Shown piece after piece: positions 19,466 through 27,886 of a DNA stretch of 64,000 nucleotides. Both the position numbers and the translations under genes were made by a program. This DNA is from Vibrio gangliei. GTDB taxonomy: Bacteria > Pseudomonadota > Gammaproteobacteria > Enterobacterales > Vibrionaceae. The notes under the pieces are model-generated. The model did no database searches, was not told the DNA's origin, and worked only from the letters and a program-made list of their open reading frames with translations. The stretch spans positions 889,457-953,456 of the forward strand of contig NZ_AP021870.1 in the NCBI RefSeq assembly GCF_026001925.1. The letters run 5' to 3'. How positions within the stretch are numbered: position 1 is the first letter of the stretch; every line of letters starts with the position of its first letter.

Positions 19466-19500
19466 AATGGCCAGTTGAGTGATCAACTGGCCATTTTTTA
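19466..19500 (+). terminator. Terminator of sstT
   Basis: 13-bp perfect stem (AATGGCCAGTTGA and its complement) with a 4-nt loop followed by five or more T residues. Textbook rho-independent terminator. Confidence 0.93.
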
Positions 19501-19604
19501 TATCTGCCATTTTACCCACAGCCACACTTACCCACAGCCCATTTATTTAACTTCAGTCATAACCCGTAACATTCAGTTACAAACCATCATTGCGGATATT
19601 TTGT

Positions 19605-19618
19605 TATGTTATAACATA
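19605..19618. promoter_or_regulatory. Perfect palindrome upstream of the ABC importer
   Basis: TATGTTATAACATA, 26 bp before the first ATG. The half-site ATGTTATA matches that of the Zur zinc-repressor box, but here the two halves overlap where the Zur consensus spaces them around one base. A metal-responsive operator is possible; unproven. Confidence 0.4.
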
Positions 19619-19644
19619 CGATAACTTTCCATCATCTAATAAGA

Positions 19645-21189
19645 ATGAGTCGTATGTTTAACTTCAAATTATCGGCATTAATTGCTTGTGCATGTTTATC
19701 TTCGCTTCCTGTCGCCTACGCTGAACCCAATCGTTCCAACACACTTTCAATCGCAGGTAGCTTGGAGTTCACCAATATTGATCCTTCATCCAATGGTTAC
19801 TTGTTTACTCGTATGCAAGTCACTGAAACCTTGTTAGGTGTGAGTCCACAAGGGGAATTATTACCGGGGTTAGCGAAAAGCTACCAAATCAGTGACGATC
19901 ACAAAACATGGCAGTTTACTTTACAGCCTGATGTCACGTTTCATGACGGTAAGAAAATGGACGCCGCCTCGGTTATCAATAGCTTAACGATCGCACTGCA
20001 AAAACACGGCCCACTTAAAAATGCGCCCATCGAAAACATTACCGCGCTGAATGAAAATCAAATTAAGATTGTTTTGTCGCAACCTTACCGCCCATTAGGT
20101 GCAGTATTAGCGCATTACTCAGCGGTCATTCTCAGCCCTAGCTCTTATGATGAATCAGGAAAACTGACACAGTTGTACGGTACAGGCCCATACACCGTCT
20201 TTGATCTTGCACCTCCACACAAATTAACCGTCGAAAAATTTGCTCAATATTGGAATAAGCCAGCTTCGATCGAATATGCCACTTATCTAACCGGTCACCG
20301 TGCAGAAAGTCGCGCGCTACAAGCCACCAGCGGCCAAGCTGACATCGCATTCGAATTGTCTCCAACCAGTGTCATGCGTATGAAAATGCAGCCTCAAATT
20401 AAGGTACATGAATATTCAGTTCCGCGCACTTTGGTGCTGAAACTCAATGCCGGTGATCTTTTATTAAAAGATATACAAGCCCGTCAAGCGCTTAGCCTTG
20501 CGATCAATCGCCAAGGTATTGCCTCTGGTGTCTTACGTACTCCGGGCGCTGAGATCGACCAACTATTACCCGAGGCAGTCAGTGATTGGTATTTAACTCA
20601 ATATTCAAAGCCTAATTATGACCAACAAAAAGCGCTGCAATTACTGGCGGATTTAGGTTGGAAAAAAGATCAACAAGGTATGTTAAACCGTGATGGTAAA
20701 CCTTTTGAATTGACATTGATCACTTATGCCGACAGACCTGAACTCACCAATGTGGCGACAGCACTGCAAGATCAATGGCGTCAGATTGGGGTCAAACTCA
20801 ATATCAATATTACCAATTCCAGCGCCATTCCAGCCGGCCACCACGATGGTTCACTACAAGTCGCGTTGATGGCTCGTAATTACGGGGTGATTGCCGATCC
20901 GCTGGCGGTATTAAGTAATGACTTTGCACCGCAAGGTGGCGATTGGGGAGCGATGAACTGGAGCAATACAGAATTATCATCACTGTTTAACACCCTCAAC
21001 CTCACCAATGATCAAACTCAATACCACCAGTTAGCTCAACAAGCAGCGCAACACATTCACCAAGGTTACGCTCTAGTGCCGATTGCAAGTTATACCCAAC
21101 GTATTGGGGTTAATACTCGAATTAAAGGATTCAGCTTCGACCCTTATGAGCGCGATTTTAAACTCAACCAAATGGAGTTTGCGCAATAA
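19645..21189 (+). CDS. ABC importer solute-binding protein (family 5, peptide/nickel type)
   Basis: Periplasmic receptor of an oligopeptide/nickel-class importer. Signal peptide to about residue 26 (cleavage near AYA-EPN), then SBP_bac_5 features: LLPGLAKSYQISDDHKTWQFTLQ and FHDGKKMDAASVINSL. 514 residues, normal for DppA/NikA. ATG 19654 (three codons on) is an alternative start. First of four overlapping genes. Nickel, metallophore-bound metal, or short peptides are all possible cargo; the palindrome upstream favours a metal. Confidence 0.92.
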   Translation: MSRMFNFKLSALIACACLSSLPVAYAEPNRSNTLSIAGSLEFTNIDPSSNGYLFTRMQVTETLLGVSPQGELLPGLAKSYQISDDHKTWQFTLQPDVTFHDGKKMDAASVINSLTIALQKHGPLKNAPIENITALNENQIKIVLSQPYRPLGAVLAHYSAVILSPSSYDESGKLTQLYGTGPYTVFDLAPPHKLTVEKFAQYWNKPASIEYATYLTGHRAESRALQATSGQADIAFELSPTSVMRMKMQPQIKVHEYSVPRTLVLKLNAGDLLLKDIQARQALSLAINRQGIASGVLRTPGAEIDQLLPEAVSDWYLTQYSKPNYDQQKALQLLADLGWKKDQQGMLNRDGKPFELTLITYADRPELTNVATALQDQWRQIGVKLNINITNSSAIPAGHHDGSLQVALMARNYGVIADPLAVLSNDFAPQGGDWGAMNWSNTELSSLFNTLNLTNDQTQYHQLAQQAAQHIHQGYALVPIASYTQRIGVNTRIKGFSFDPYERDFKLNQMEFAQ

Positions 21190-22151
21190 TGTTGGCTATT
21201 TTTTATCAACGATTTCTGCAATTGATTGCGGTGATTTTCTCCGTTGGAGGATTAACGTATTTACTGATGCGCTCTCTGCCTGGTGATATGGCTTATCGCT
21301 TAGCGGCGAGCCGTTACGGACAAGATAACGTCAATGCAGAAGCCGCCGAGTTTATTCGTCAGGAACTCAATCTAGACCAAGGCGGTTGGCAGAGTTTCTT
21401 CAATTGGCTCATTGACTTAGCACAATTCAATTTTGGCAATTCGTTAGTCAGTGGCGAGCCAGTATTAGCCGTGGTTGAGCATCAGCTCTATCATTCTATG
21501 CTGCTCGCTGGGACTGGAATGTTACTTTCAATCTTATTTGCCATTCCACTCGGTCTGCTCAGTGCTCGCTTTCCTCGTGTAGCCAACCCTATTATTTTAG
21601 GATTTTCTACCCTATTCCGTTCACTGCCTGTCTTTGTGATCGGACTTGGCTTAATCACACTCTTCGCCATTCATTGGGCTTGGTTTCCGGTGGCAGGTTT
21701 TGGCTCAACCGCGCACCTAGTATTGCCAGCACTGACACTGGCGATCAGCTTAGCCGCCACATCAAACCGAATTGTTTACCATTCTGCTGAACGTGTATTT
21801 GAATCGCCATTTTATCGCTATGCCAAAACCAAAGGCTTAACGGCGAATACCACTTTTCGACGCCACGGTATCATCAATATCGCGCTTCCGGTTGTGGCTT
21901 ACTGGGGCGTACAACTAGTGATGGTGTTAGAAGGGGTCGTGATGATTGAATCTCTATTCTCTTGGCCGGGAGTGGGTCATGGTTTAGCTCATGCGATTTT
22001 TGCGCGCGATATTCCAGTGATCCAAGGAACCGCCATTTGTCTTGGCGTCTTATTTGTCATCCTCAATACACTCAATGATTTACTCTGCCGTGCGCTCGAT
22101 CCACGCTCAACCCAAGCAGAAGAGACCAAGCAAGGAGCGTTTGCATCATGA
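21189..22151 (+). CDS. ABC importer permease 1 (DppB/NikB type)
   Basis: 320 residues, six helices, with the BPD_transp_1 EAA-type loop (YAKTKGLTANTTFRRHGIINIALPVV). Start overlaps the receptor stop by one base (TAATG), so it is translationally coupled. Pairs with the next gene to form the membrane channel. Confidence 0.92.
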   Translation: MLAIFYQRFLQLIAVIFSVGGLTYLLMRSLPGDMAYRLAASRYGQDNVNAEAAEFIRQELNLDQGGWQSFFNWLIDLAQFNFGNSLVSGEPVLAVVEHQLYHSMLLAGTGMLLSILFAIPLGLLSARFPRVANPIILGFSTLFRSLPVFVIGLGLITLFAIHWAWFPVAGFGSTAHLVLPALTLAISLAATSNRIVYHSAERVFESPFYRYAKTKGLTANTTFRRHGIINIALPVVAYWGVQLVMVLEGVVMIESLFSWPGVGHGLAHAIFARDIPVIQGTAICLGVLFVILNTLNDLLCRALDPRSTQAEETKQGAFAS

Positions 22152-22936
22152 TTTCCTCCTCACAAAAGTTAGCACTCGGCCTGCTATCCCTGTTGGTTAT
22201 GATTGCGGTATTTGGACCTATAATCATTCCCGCCGACCCTAATCAACAAAGCTTGATGAATATTTTATTGCCACCAAGCACGGAACATTGGTTAGGCACC
22301 GATCACTATGGCCGCAGTATGTTGAGCCGTTTAGCTCATGCTCTGCGCTTATCTCTTGCCATGGCTGTGATCTGTGTCGTCACATCGGCCACTCTCGGCT
22401 GTATTCTGGGTATGATTGCAGGATGGAAAGGTGGCTGGATTGATCGCTTACTTTCTATGCTCGTGAATATTTTATTAGCGCTACCGGCACTCGTCATTGT
22501 GCTACTACTCGCCGCCATGATGCCAGGCTCTTTTGCCGCGTTGTATCTTGCCATTTCATTGGTGCAATGGGTGGAATACTTCCAACTGTCTCGCACAACC
22601 ACACGTAAAGTCATGGCCAGTGAAGCAGTACAAAATTCACGCCTACTTGGCTTTAATCATTGGTACATCATTCGTCGTCATTTATGGCCTGAACTTGCTG
22701 CTCCAGTGGCCACCATCGCCTCTTTTGGTGCAGCCAATGCCATTTTATATATGGCTTCTCTAGGGTTTATTTATGTCGGTATTCAACCGCCAACCAGCGA
22801 ACTTGGCTTAATGATCGTAGAACTATTCCCTTACTACAGCGAAGCACCTTGGTTATTGATTCAACCCATTCTATTGATCGCATTATTAATCATGAGTTTT
22901 CACCTACTCACATTTTCACCGACGAACAGGAAGTAA
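22148..22936 (+). CDS. ABC importer permease 2 (DppC/NikC type)
   Basis: 262 residues, short for the family but complete: N-terminal helix, the WLGTDHYGRSMLSRLAHALR signature and the EAA loop (NSRLLGFNHWYIIRRHLWPELAAPV). ATGA overlap with permease 1. Second half of the importer channel. Confidence 0.92.
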   Translation: MISSSQKLALGLLSLLVMIAVFGPIIIPADPNQQSLMNILLPPSTEHWLGTDHYGRSMLSRLAHALRLSLAMAVICVVTSATLGCILGMIAGWKGGWIDRLLSMLVNILLALPALVIVLLLAAMMPGSFAALYLAISLVQWVEYFQLSRTTTRKVMASEAVQNSRLLGFNHWYIIRRHLWPELAAPVATIASFGAANAILYMASLGFIYVGIQPPTSELGLMIVELFPYYSEAPWLLIQPILLIALLIMSFHLLTFSPTNRK

Positions 22937-22939
22937 AAG

Positions 22940-24346
22940 ATGACCGCATTTTTAGAGGTGAGAAACCTAACCATCAAACATGGTGAAATCACACTGCTGC
23001 ATGATCTTTCCTTTGCATTAACCGGTAACGATCCACTTGTGGTATTAGGCCAAACTGGCTCAGGTAAAAGCTTATTACTCAAATTTATAATGGGGACATT
23101 AGAGTCAAATCTCGATGTCAGTGGTCAGTTGTTTATTCAAGGCAATCCAGTCACTTGGCAACAACGTCAGTCTTTATGGGGTAAAACTCTGGCTTTGCTA
23201 CCTCAAGAGCCCTCACAAGCATTGAGCCCATTGATGAAAAGCCAGCAACAGATCAGTGAAGTCTTTCAATTTGTGCAAGGGCAACCCAAGCCACAAGCGC
23301 AGCAATCTTCACTGGATTCACTTAACCAATACGGGTTAGGTGCACACAGCCAAAAGCGCCCGTATGAATTATCTGGCGGGATGGCACAACGTCTTGCAAT
23401 GAGTGTCGCAAGAGCCAATGACAGCGATATTTTCTTAGCCGATGAACCCACAAAAGGCTTAGACGTGAATCGTCGTGATGACATGATTAACCATCTCAAA
23501 ACTCGTGCTTCTCAAGGTGGCTTGTTAGTAGTGACTCACGATATTGATGTCGCCAAAGGCTTAGCAGGAAGAATGCTGGTGATGAAAAATGGGCATGTAG
23601 TTGAACAAGGAGAGACGCTGTCCTTACTATCTAATGCCATACATCCATATACTCGAGATTTAATCGCCGCCGAGCCTGAAAAATGGCAAGCTTCATTTTC
23701 AAGTACCACGCCCTCTAACCCGATTTTAAAAGTCGAGAATGTCAGCCTGAAACGAGGTAAGCAGCGCCTATTTAAAGACCTAAGTTTTGAGTTACACGCT
23801 GGCGAAGTGATCGGTGTGGTCGGTGACAGCGGTTGTGGTAAAAGCAGCCTAGGTGACGCTATTTTAGGCCAAATAGACATTGAATCTGGCTCGATTGACT
23901 ATATCGATACGCCAAGCACTAAAACCAAATCAAAAGCGGGATCAAAAGCAAAATGGTTAAAGCTCTTTCAAGATCCGATTGCTTCTTTGCCAAGCCAAAC
24001 AACGCTCGGTGAATTACTGGATGATCTAGTGAAGTTGCACAAACTCGATAGCAGCCAGATACCACCGATGATGGAAACCCTGCGCTTAAAACCAGACATT
24101 TTGCTGCAAAAACCACATCAAGCTTCAGGCGGAGAATTGCAACGATTTGCCATACTCAGAACCTTGTTGCTCAAGCCTGTATTTTTATTTGCCGATGAGC
24201 CAACCACTCGTCTTGACCCTATCGTAGCGAAAGAAGTGTCGACGATGTTAGTCACCTTAGCCAAGCAACAAGGGTGTGGCATGTTAATCGTAAGCCATGA
24301 TCCGCAATTGATTAAGGCGGTATCCGATAAAGTGATTCAGTTATAA
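22940..24346 (+). CDS. Fused double ATPase of the ABC importer (NikD-NikE type)
   Basis: 468 residues carrying two nucleotide-binding domains in one chain. Domain 1: Walker A GQTGSGKS, signature LSGGMAQR, Walker B IFLADEPTKGLD, switch His in VVTHD. Domain 2: Walker A GDSGCGKSS, signature ASGGELQR, Walker B FLFADEPTTRLD, switch SHD. Most relatives use two genes (DppD/DppF or NikD/NikE). Both domains are trimmed, without the C-terminal oligopeptide extension that carries an Fe-S site in DppD, which fits a nickel/metallophore-like system. Last gene of the operon. Confidence 0.93.
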   Translation: MTAFLEVRNLTIKHGEITLLHDLSFALTGNDPLVVLGQTGSGKSLLLKFIMGTLESNLDVSGQLFIQGNPVTWQQRQSLWGKTLALLPQEPSQALSPLMKSQQQISEVFQFVQGQPKPQAQQSSLDSLNQYGLGAHSQKRPYELSGGMAQRLAMSVARANDSDIFLADEPTKGLDVNRRDDMINHLKTRASQGGLLVVTHDIDVAKGLAGRMLVMKNGHVVEQGETLSLLSNAIHPYTRDLIAAEPEKWQASFSSTTPSNPILKVENVSLKRGKQRLFKDLSFELHAGEVIGVVGDSGCGKSSLGDAILGQIDIESGSIDYIDTPSTKTKSKAGSKAKWLKLFQDPIASLPSQTTLGELLDDLVKLHKLDSSQIPPMMETLRLKPDILLQKPHQASGGELQRFAILRTLLLKPVFLFADEPTTRLDPIVAKEVSTMLVTLAKQQGCGMLIVSHDPQLIKAVSDKVIQL

Positions 24347-24347
24347 C

Positions 24348-24380
24348 AAACCGGTAGCGTTCACCGCGCTACCGGTTTTT
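24348..24380 (+). terminator. Terminator of the ABC importer operon
   Basis: 12-bp stem AAACCGGTAGCG with its complement and a 7-nt loop, followed by T residues, immediately after the ATPase stop. Confidence 0.92.
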
Positions 24381-24512
24381 ATGAGTTCAGTTCATACTTT
24401 ATGAATAAATTTAGCTAGTTAGCTTGTTGACCGGGGAATTGAATGGAATGATGATGGAAAGGCTATACGGATTTTTTCCGTCTATTAAATTGTTAGGGCA
24501 ATAGGAGAAAGT

Positions 24513-25061
24513 ATGAAGAATTGGTATTTGTTCGCATTATTGGCAGTTTCTACAAATCTAAGTGCAGAGCCTAGCCGTTCGATTAGTTATTTGATGGAAG
24601 ATTCGCTTTCAATGTTTGATTGGGGGGTATTTAGAATGGAAAGTTCTATGACAACTATCAAATTCAAAGAATTAGACCTAATTAGTCATTATGGGCGTGC
24701 TGACTACGACTGGGATAGCAACCGAATAAACCTAGAAACAGTAGTTTACCCATCTTATAAATCGTTGGAAAAGTTAGGTTCGAAGGCAATTTGTCGACAA
24801 GCAATTACTCAAGTGAAAGAGCATTTTGGTTACGGCATAGATGAGGATGACTTAAGAGCGCTATTTGGTATTCCTTCATACTTTAAGCACACTGGCTATG
24901 TCAAAAAAAATGTCCCGGAAAGCTTAGGGAAAGACTTAGAAAACGCAACTAAGTTTTCAGTGCAAGTTTATGCAAGTAAATTAGACAAAGCACCTTATAA
25001 TCAATACCAACACTGTGTTAGCAGTTTCAATGAAAAGGGTGTTATGTACGTTGAGGAATAA
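24513..25061 (+). CDS. Cassette-borne secreted protein of unknown function
   Basis: 182 residues with a signal peptide (MKNWYLFALLAVSTNLSA, cleavage before EPS). The mature part has two cysteines (about C97 and C167) that could pair, and no domain I recognise. GGAGAAAG precedes the ATG. The gene fills the space between the cassette core at 24492 and the attC-like site at 25063, exactly as a single-gene integron cassette does. Codon use is more AT-rich than the ABC operon before it, which suits recent arrival. Function not assigned. Confidence 0.8.
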   Translation: MKNWYLFALLAVSTNLSAEPSRSISYLMEDSLSMFDWGVFRMESSMTTIKFKELDLISHYGRADYDWDSNRINLETVVYPSYKSLEKLGSKAICRQAITQVKEHFGYGIDEDDLRALFGIPSYFKHTGYVKKNVPESLGKDLENATKFSVQVYASKLDKAPYNQYQHCVSSFNEKGVMYVEE

Positions 25062-25062
25062 A

Positions 25063-25187
25063 TTGCCCTAACAATAATTTAAGAGTGATTCACAACGCTC
25101 GGCGCTTTCACTTCAAGCCTGTTTAGTGTTTATGACACAATGCCTTAGGTAGGGAGGTTAGCGTTGTTCACACCTTAATTTGGCATT
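25063..25187 (+). repeat. attC-like recombination site (VCR/VPR family)
   Basis: About 125 bp. Starts with the core TTGCCCTAAC, then AATTTAAG, GTGATTCACAACGC (inner L box at 25091-25098) and, after a central stretch, the complementary GCGTTGTTCACACC (25161-) and TTAATTT. The two ends form the imperfect palindrome typical of vibrio attC sites. The final core reads GGCATTATCC where GCGTTAGGGC would be expected, so the 3' core has decayed or was replaced. Confidence 0.75.
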
Positions 25188-25485
25188 ATCCGCCAAAAAT
25201 TGGATTTACATCCATACTTTTGTGGAGAATACGGATAATCTCAATATTTTGACTGCCGATCTGACGATAAAATATTAGGTGGCTGCCTTGGGGGAATTTT
25301 CTGTATCCATCGCGAACTTCATCACAGGCTTTACCAATGTCAGGGTTTTCGGCTAACTGCCAAAATGAGTCATCAAACTGTTTTAGATAAATATTTCGCT
25401 GTTCACGACCCCAGCGTCGAGAGGTAAACAAGGCTATATTTCTTAAATCAGATTTCGCCTTGTTTGTTAACTGAAATGGCCTCAT
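25186..25485 (-). CDS. parE: ParE/RelE-superfamily toxin
   Basis: 99 residues. Compact toxin of the ParE branch: N-terminal LTNKAKSDLRNIALFTSRRWG, then the core strand GYRKFPQGSHLIFYRQ and the IEIIRILHKSMD ending that is typical of ParE. ParE toxins poison DNA gyrase. Overlaps the antitoxin stop by 4 nt (ATGA). The gene runs opposite to the cassette direction and its TAA stop lies inside the 3' core of the attC-like site at 25186-25188. Confidence 0.92.
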   Translation of the reverse strand: MRPFQLTNKAKSDLRNIALFTSRRWGREQRNIYLKQFDDSFWQLAENPDIGKACDEVRDGYRKFPQGSHLIFYRQIGSQNIEIIRILHKSMDVNPIFGG

Positions 25486-25724
25486 TTTTTCTCTTCGCTA
25501 TCTAGCTCATTGATAAATGAATCAAGGTCATAATCCGCAACTCCACTTTCTTCACCTTCAACAAGCAATTGGCGTAAAGTGTTCATTTTAGTTTCTTGGG
25601 TTTCAAGTAAACGTAAAGCGGAACGAATAACTTCACTTGCAGAGCCATAGCGACCGTTTTGAATTTGACTAGCAATAAAACCGTCAAAATGGTCACCCAA
25701 AGTAATGCTAGTGTTCTTAGCCAT
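25482..25724 (-). CDS. parD: ParD-type antitoxin
   Basis: 80 residues. N-terminal ribbon-helix-helix domain (NTSITLGDHFDGFIASQIQNGRYGSASEVIRSALRLLE) for DNA binding, and an acidic C-terminal tail (about 55-80) that would wrap the toxin. First gene of the toxin-antitoxin pair. A nested inverted repeat starting 12 bp upstream of its start is the likely autoregulatory operator. Such pairs are common in vibrio cassette arrays, where they stabilise the array. Confidence 0.92.
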   Translation of the reverse strand: MAKNTSITLGDHFDGFIASQIQNGRYGSASEVIRSALRLLETQETKMNTLRQLLVEGEESGVADYDLDSFINELDSEEKK

Positions 25725-25735
25725 AACATAGTCCT

Positions 25736-25769
25736 CAATACCAATAGATACCTAATTATGGTATTGGTA
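25736..25769 (-). promoter_or_regulatory. Nested inverted repeats before parDE
   Basis: Two overlapping pairs of 8-bp arms: CAATACCA/TGGTATTG (25736-25743, 25759-25766) and TACCAATA/TATTGGTA (25739-25746, 25762-25769). Position and form suit an operator for the ParD ribbon-helix-helix protein. Confidence 0.5.
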
Positions 25770-25784
25770 GAACTTGGATGCAAG

Positions 25785-25812
25785 GCGCATAACAAACATT
25801 TAAGCTGTCAAA
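25785..25812 (+). repeat. Truncated attC-like site
   Basis: GCGCATAACAAACATTTAAG followed by CTGTCAAAA resembles the first ~30 bases of vibrio attC repeats (core, then TAACAAAC...AAG...CTGTCAA). The rest of the site is missing; ordinary sequence and a terminator follow at once. This would mark the broken right end of cassette 2. Confidence 0.55.
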
Positions 25813-25832
25813 ATACTTCACTTAATCTAATA

Positions 25833-25865
25833 AAAATGGGCAACGCACTATACGTTGCCCATTTT
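25833..25865. terminator. Bidirectional terminator
   Basis: 13-bp perfect stem (AAAATGGGCAACG and complement) with a 7-nt loop; A-run on one side and T-run on the other allow termination in both directions. Ends the PepSY gene on the minus strand. Confidence 0.88.
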
Positions 25866-25885
25866 CAATATTGGTTACCCTAAGA

Positions 25886-27271
25886 TTAAGCAGCCGAACG
25901 CAATGAATACTCAACTCTGCGCCAACGAACCACATCTATCAAACAAAACGCCAATAAGCTCAGCCCCATCACAGGCAAAGCGAAGCCTAATAACAGCGCA
26001 ATCACCACTGTCATCACTTTCATACCCGTTGAAAGTCGTACCCACATTTGAGTGAGTGTTTGCTGAGTATTGGCAGCCATTGGCCTACGTTGCCACCACA
26101 TTTTATAGCCCCAAACAATCACCAAGCATAAAGCCAATCCAAACGCCGCTAATAACAACTGATTAGGCAAGCCAAACAATACGCCCATGTGCGCATCGAT
26201 ACCCCAGCGGATTAACTTCGCAACCAATGGATATTGAGCAAATTCGGCATGAGCCACAACTGACATCGACATTGGATCGATAGCGACTTCATCCACTTGC
26301 GTTGGCCAAGAACGATCAATCTCTTTCACTACCCAAGCCGTTTGTGCATTCGGTGCTGGCACAATTTCGATTTTACCTGCATCAATCCCAAACTGACGTG
26401 CGGTGTGCTCGACCTGATTAAACAGCTTCAAATCCGTATTGGCGTGTATATCAGATACCGCTTTCATATCTGACATGCCTTGGTGCTCAGCGTGCAAACC
26501 TGAATGTGAACCAGAATTTTGCATCGGGGTTAATTCACGCGGCACTGTCGGTGTTACCCAGCCAATCGCTTGACGCCACTCGGCAATATTGCCCCCCGCC
26601 CATTTAGACCAAGTTAAGCCTGTCGCTGAGAAAAACAGTAAGCCTAAGCTGATCCAAATCGCCACTTTGGCATGACGAGATCGTGCTTGTGCAAAACTGC
26701 CCGCTTTGGTCTGGCGAGAAAAACTACGGCGTTGTTGCCACCATAAAAACACCCCGCCTAGCGCAGCAATCCACATCCAAGATGCCGCCAATTCACTGTA
26801 ATATCGACCAACCGGCCCTAGCAATAAATCGGTATGCATAAAATCAATCGCAATACGCAAAGGCAAAACACCACTGGTGCCGTAACTCGCCAGTTCACCT
26901 TTGATCTCTAACGTGATCGGGTCAACAAACACGGTGCGGGCACGATAATGATCAATCTCAGGATCGTTAAATAACACGCGAGTGGTTTGCCCTAATGATG
27001 GCGCAGGGCGAACAGATTTAATTTCTAACGGGTGGGGTAAAGACTGCTGCGCTGCATGAATTTGATCGCTCAGCAGCTTTGCTTCACCTTGAGTCACACC
27101 AGTTAATTGTTGCTTATATACCGCTTGTTCAATTTGCGGTGTCAGCACGTAAAGCGTTCCGGTTAACGCCGCCATAAAAATAAATGGGCCAACAAATAAC
27201 CCAATGTAGAAGTGCAGCCGTTTAACAAAAGCCGTTAAACTGCCAGCACTTCCAGTTTGTACTGTATCCAT
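25886..27271 (-). CDS. PepSY-associated TM protein (iron-regulated reductase-like)
   Basis: 461 residues with four main membrane helices and two PepSY domains between them. The opening HFYIGLFVGPFIFMAALTGTLYVLTPQIEQ, the heme-ligand-like FMHTDLLLGPVGRYYSELAASW and the later IDAHMGVLFGLPNQ are characteristic of the PiuB/FsqB-like family, often linked to ferric-siderophore reduction or TonB receptors. Preceded in the operon by the DUF2946 gene (28-nt gap). Role inferred: reduction of iron or another metal at the inner membrane. Confidence 0.88.
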   Translation of the reverse strand: MDTVQTGSAGSLTAFVKRLHFYIGLFVGPFIFMAALTGTLYVLTPQIEQAVYKQQLTGVTQGEAKLLSDQIHAAQQSLPHPLEIKSVRPAPSLGQTTRVLFNDPEIDHYRARTVFVDPITLEIKGELASYGTSGVLPLRIAIDFMHTDLLLGPVGRYYSELAASWMWIAALGGVFLWWQQRRSFSRQTKAGSFAQARSRHAKVAIWISLGLLFFSATGLTWSKWAGGNIAEWRQAIGWVTPTVPRELTPMQNSGSHSGLHAEHQGMSDMKAVSDIHANTDLKLFNQVEHTARQFGIDAGKIEIVPAPNAQTAWVVKEIDRSWPTQVDEVAIDPMSMSVVAHAEFAQYPLVAKLIRWGIDAHMGVLFGLPNQLLLAAFGLALCLVIVWGYKMWWQRRPMAANTQQTLTQMWVRLSTGMKVMTVVIALLLGFALPVMGLSLLAFCLIDVVRWRRVEYSLRSAA

Positions 27272-27299
27272 TGTTATCTCTCTATTTAAATTAAAAATA

Positions 27300-27728
27300 T
27301 CAAATAAATAGAATACTTGGTGGAGCTCTTGGGGTTGGAAATAAAAAAGAAAAGAACTGACCTAAGCGAACTTTCTCAATCGCTAACAAAGCAATGAAGA
27401 TCAACATCGCGCTAGGCATAATTGCGACAGTGGTTAAGGTCGCAGAAATATTAGCAAGAAGATCACAATAGCCACACCAAGCATGAGCATGATGAACCGA
27501 GTGATCTTGTGATTTCGAACTGTGTTGATGTGGTGACGCTTTATGGGTTGATTCAGAAAGAGAATGCGATGAAGCCATCATCACGTGGCTGCTGTGTGTT
27601 TTTGACTGCACATAAAACGCCACTGACATAGAAATCAATGGCGCAATATAAATCAGTAAAATCAACGCCACCAGCAAACATTGAATTTTACTGCGTAAGT
27701 TAGATTTTATATGCAGTGGGCTAAGCAC
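27300..27728 (-). CDS. DUF2946-type His-rich membrane protein
   Basis: 142 residues: N-terminal helix (about 15-40), a periplasmic stretch full of His and Ser (about 48-82, ending in HHAHAWCGYCDLLAN with a CxxC motif), then two more hydrophobic segments. DUF2946 proteins commonly accompany copper or iron acquisition genes and are thought to bind metal. The start read is GTG 27728; I see no good ribosome-binding site. Operon with the PepSY gene. Confidence 0.75.
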   Translation of the reverse strand: MLSPLHIKSNLRSKIQCLLVALILLIYIAPLISMSVAFYVQSKTHSSHVMMASSHSLSESTHKASPHQHSSKSQDHSVHHAHAWCGYCDLLANISATLTTVAIMPSAMLIFIALLAIEKVRLGQFFSFLFPTPRAPPSILFI

Positions 27729-27886
27729 AGGTTATTAATCACATACAACTAAAAATGATAAGCAAATGTAACACAAAGGTGACCAATCGGTGTTGTTTTG
27801 TTTTTTAATAGTGATCGCATCTTGATAATAAATAGCATTCGCCCCGCCCTGACAGTAAAATAAACGCCTTATTCAGGGAGAATTCA

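Larger units (their letters stand above)
24492..25812 (+). mobile_element. Integron-type gene cassettes without integrase
   Basis: Left edge: GTTAGGGCAA at 24492, the expected cassette 5' core. Its exact reverse complement TTGCCCTAAC starts the attC-like site at 25063. Cassette 1 carries a secreted hypothetical protein; cassette 2 carries a parDE pair and ends in a truncated attC (25785-25812). The base before the left edge belongs to unique sequence (AATTG), not to an attC, so this looks like insertion at a secondary G/TT site in the gap after the ABC operon. No integron integrase is in the window. Confidence 0.7.

Noticed and set aside
27824..27840. Fur-box-like GATAATAAATAGCATTC in the DUF2946/MFS gap
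   Set aside because: Only about 12 of 19 positions fit the consensus, and AT-rich gaps give such matches by chance, although the PepSY context would suit Fur.
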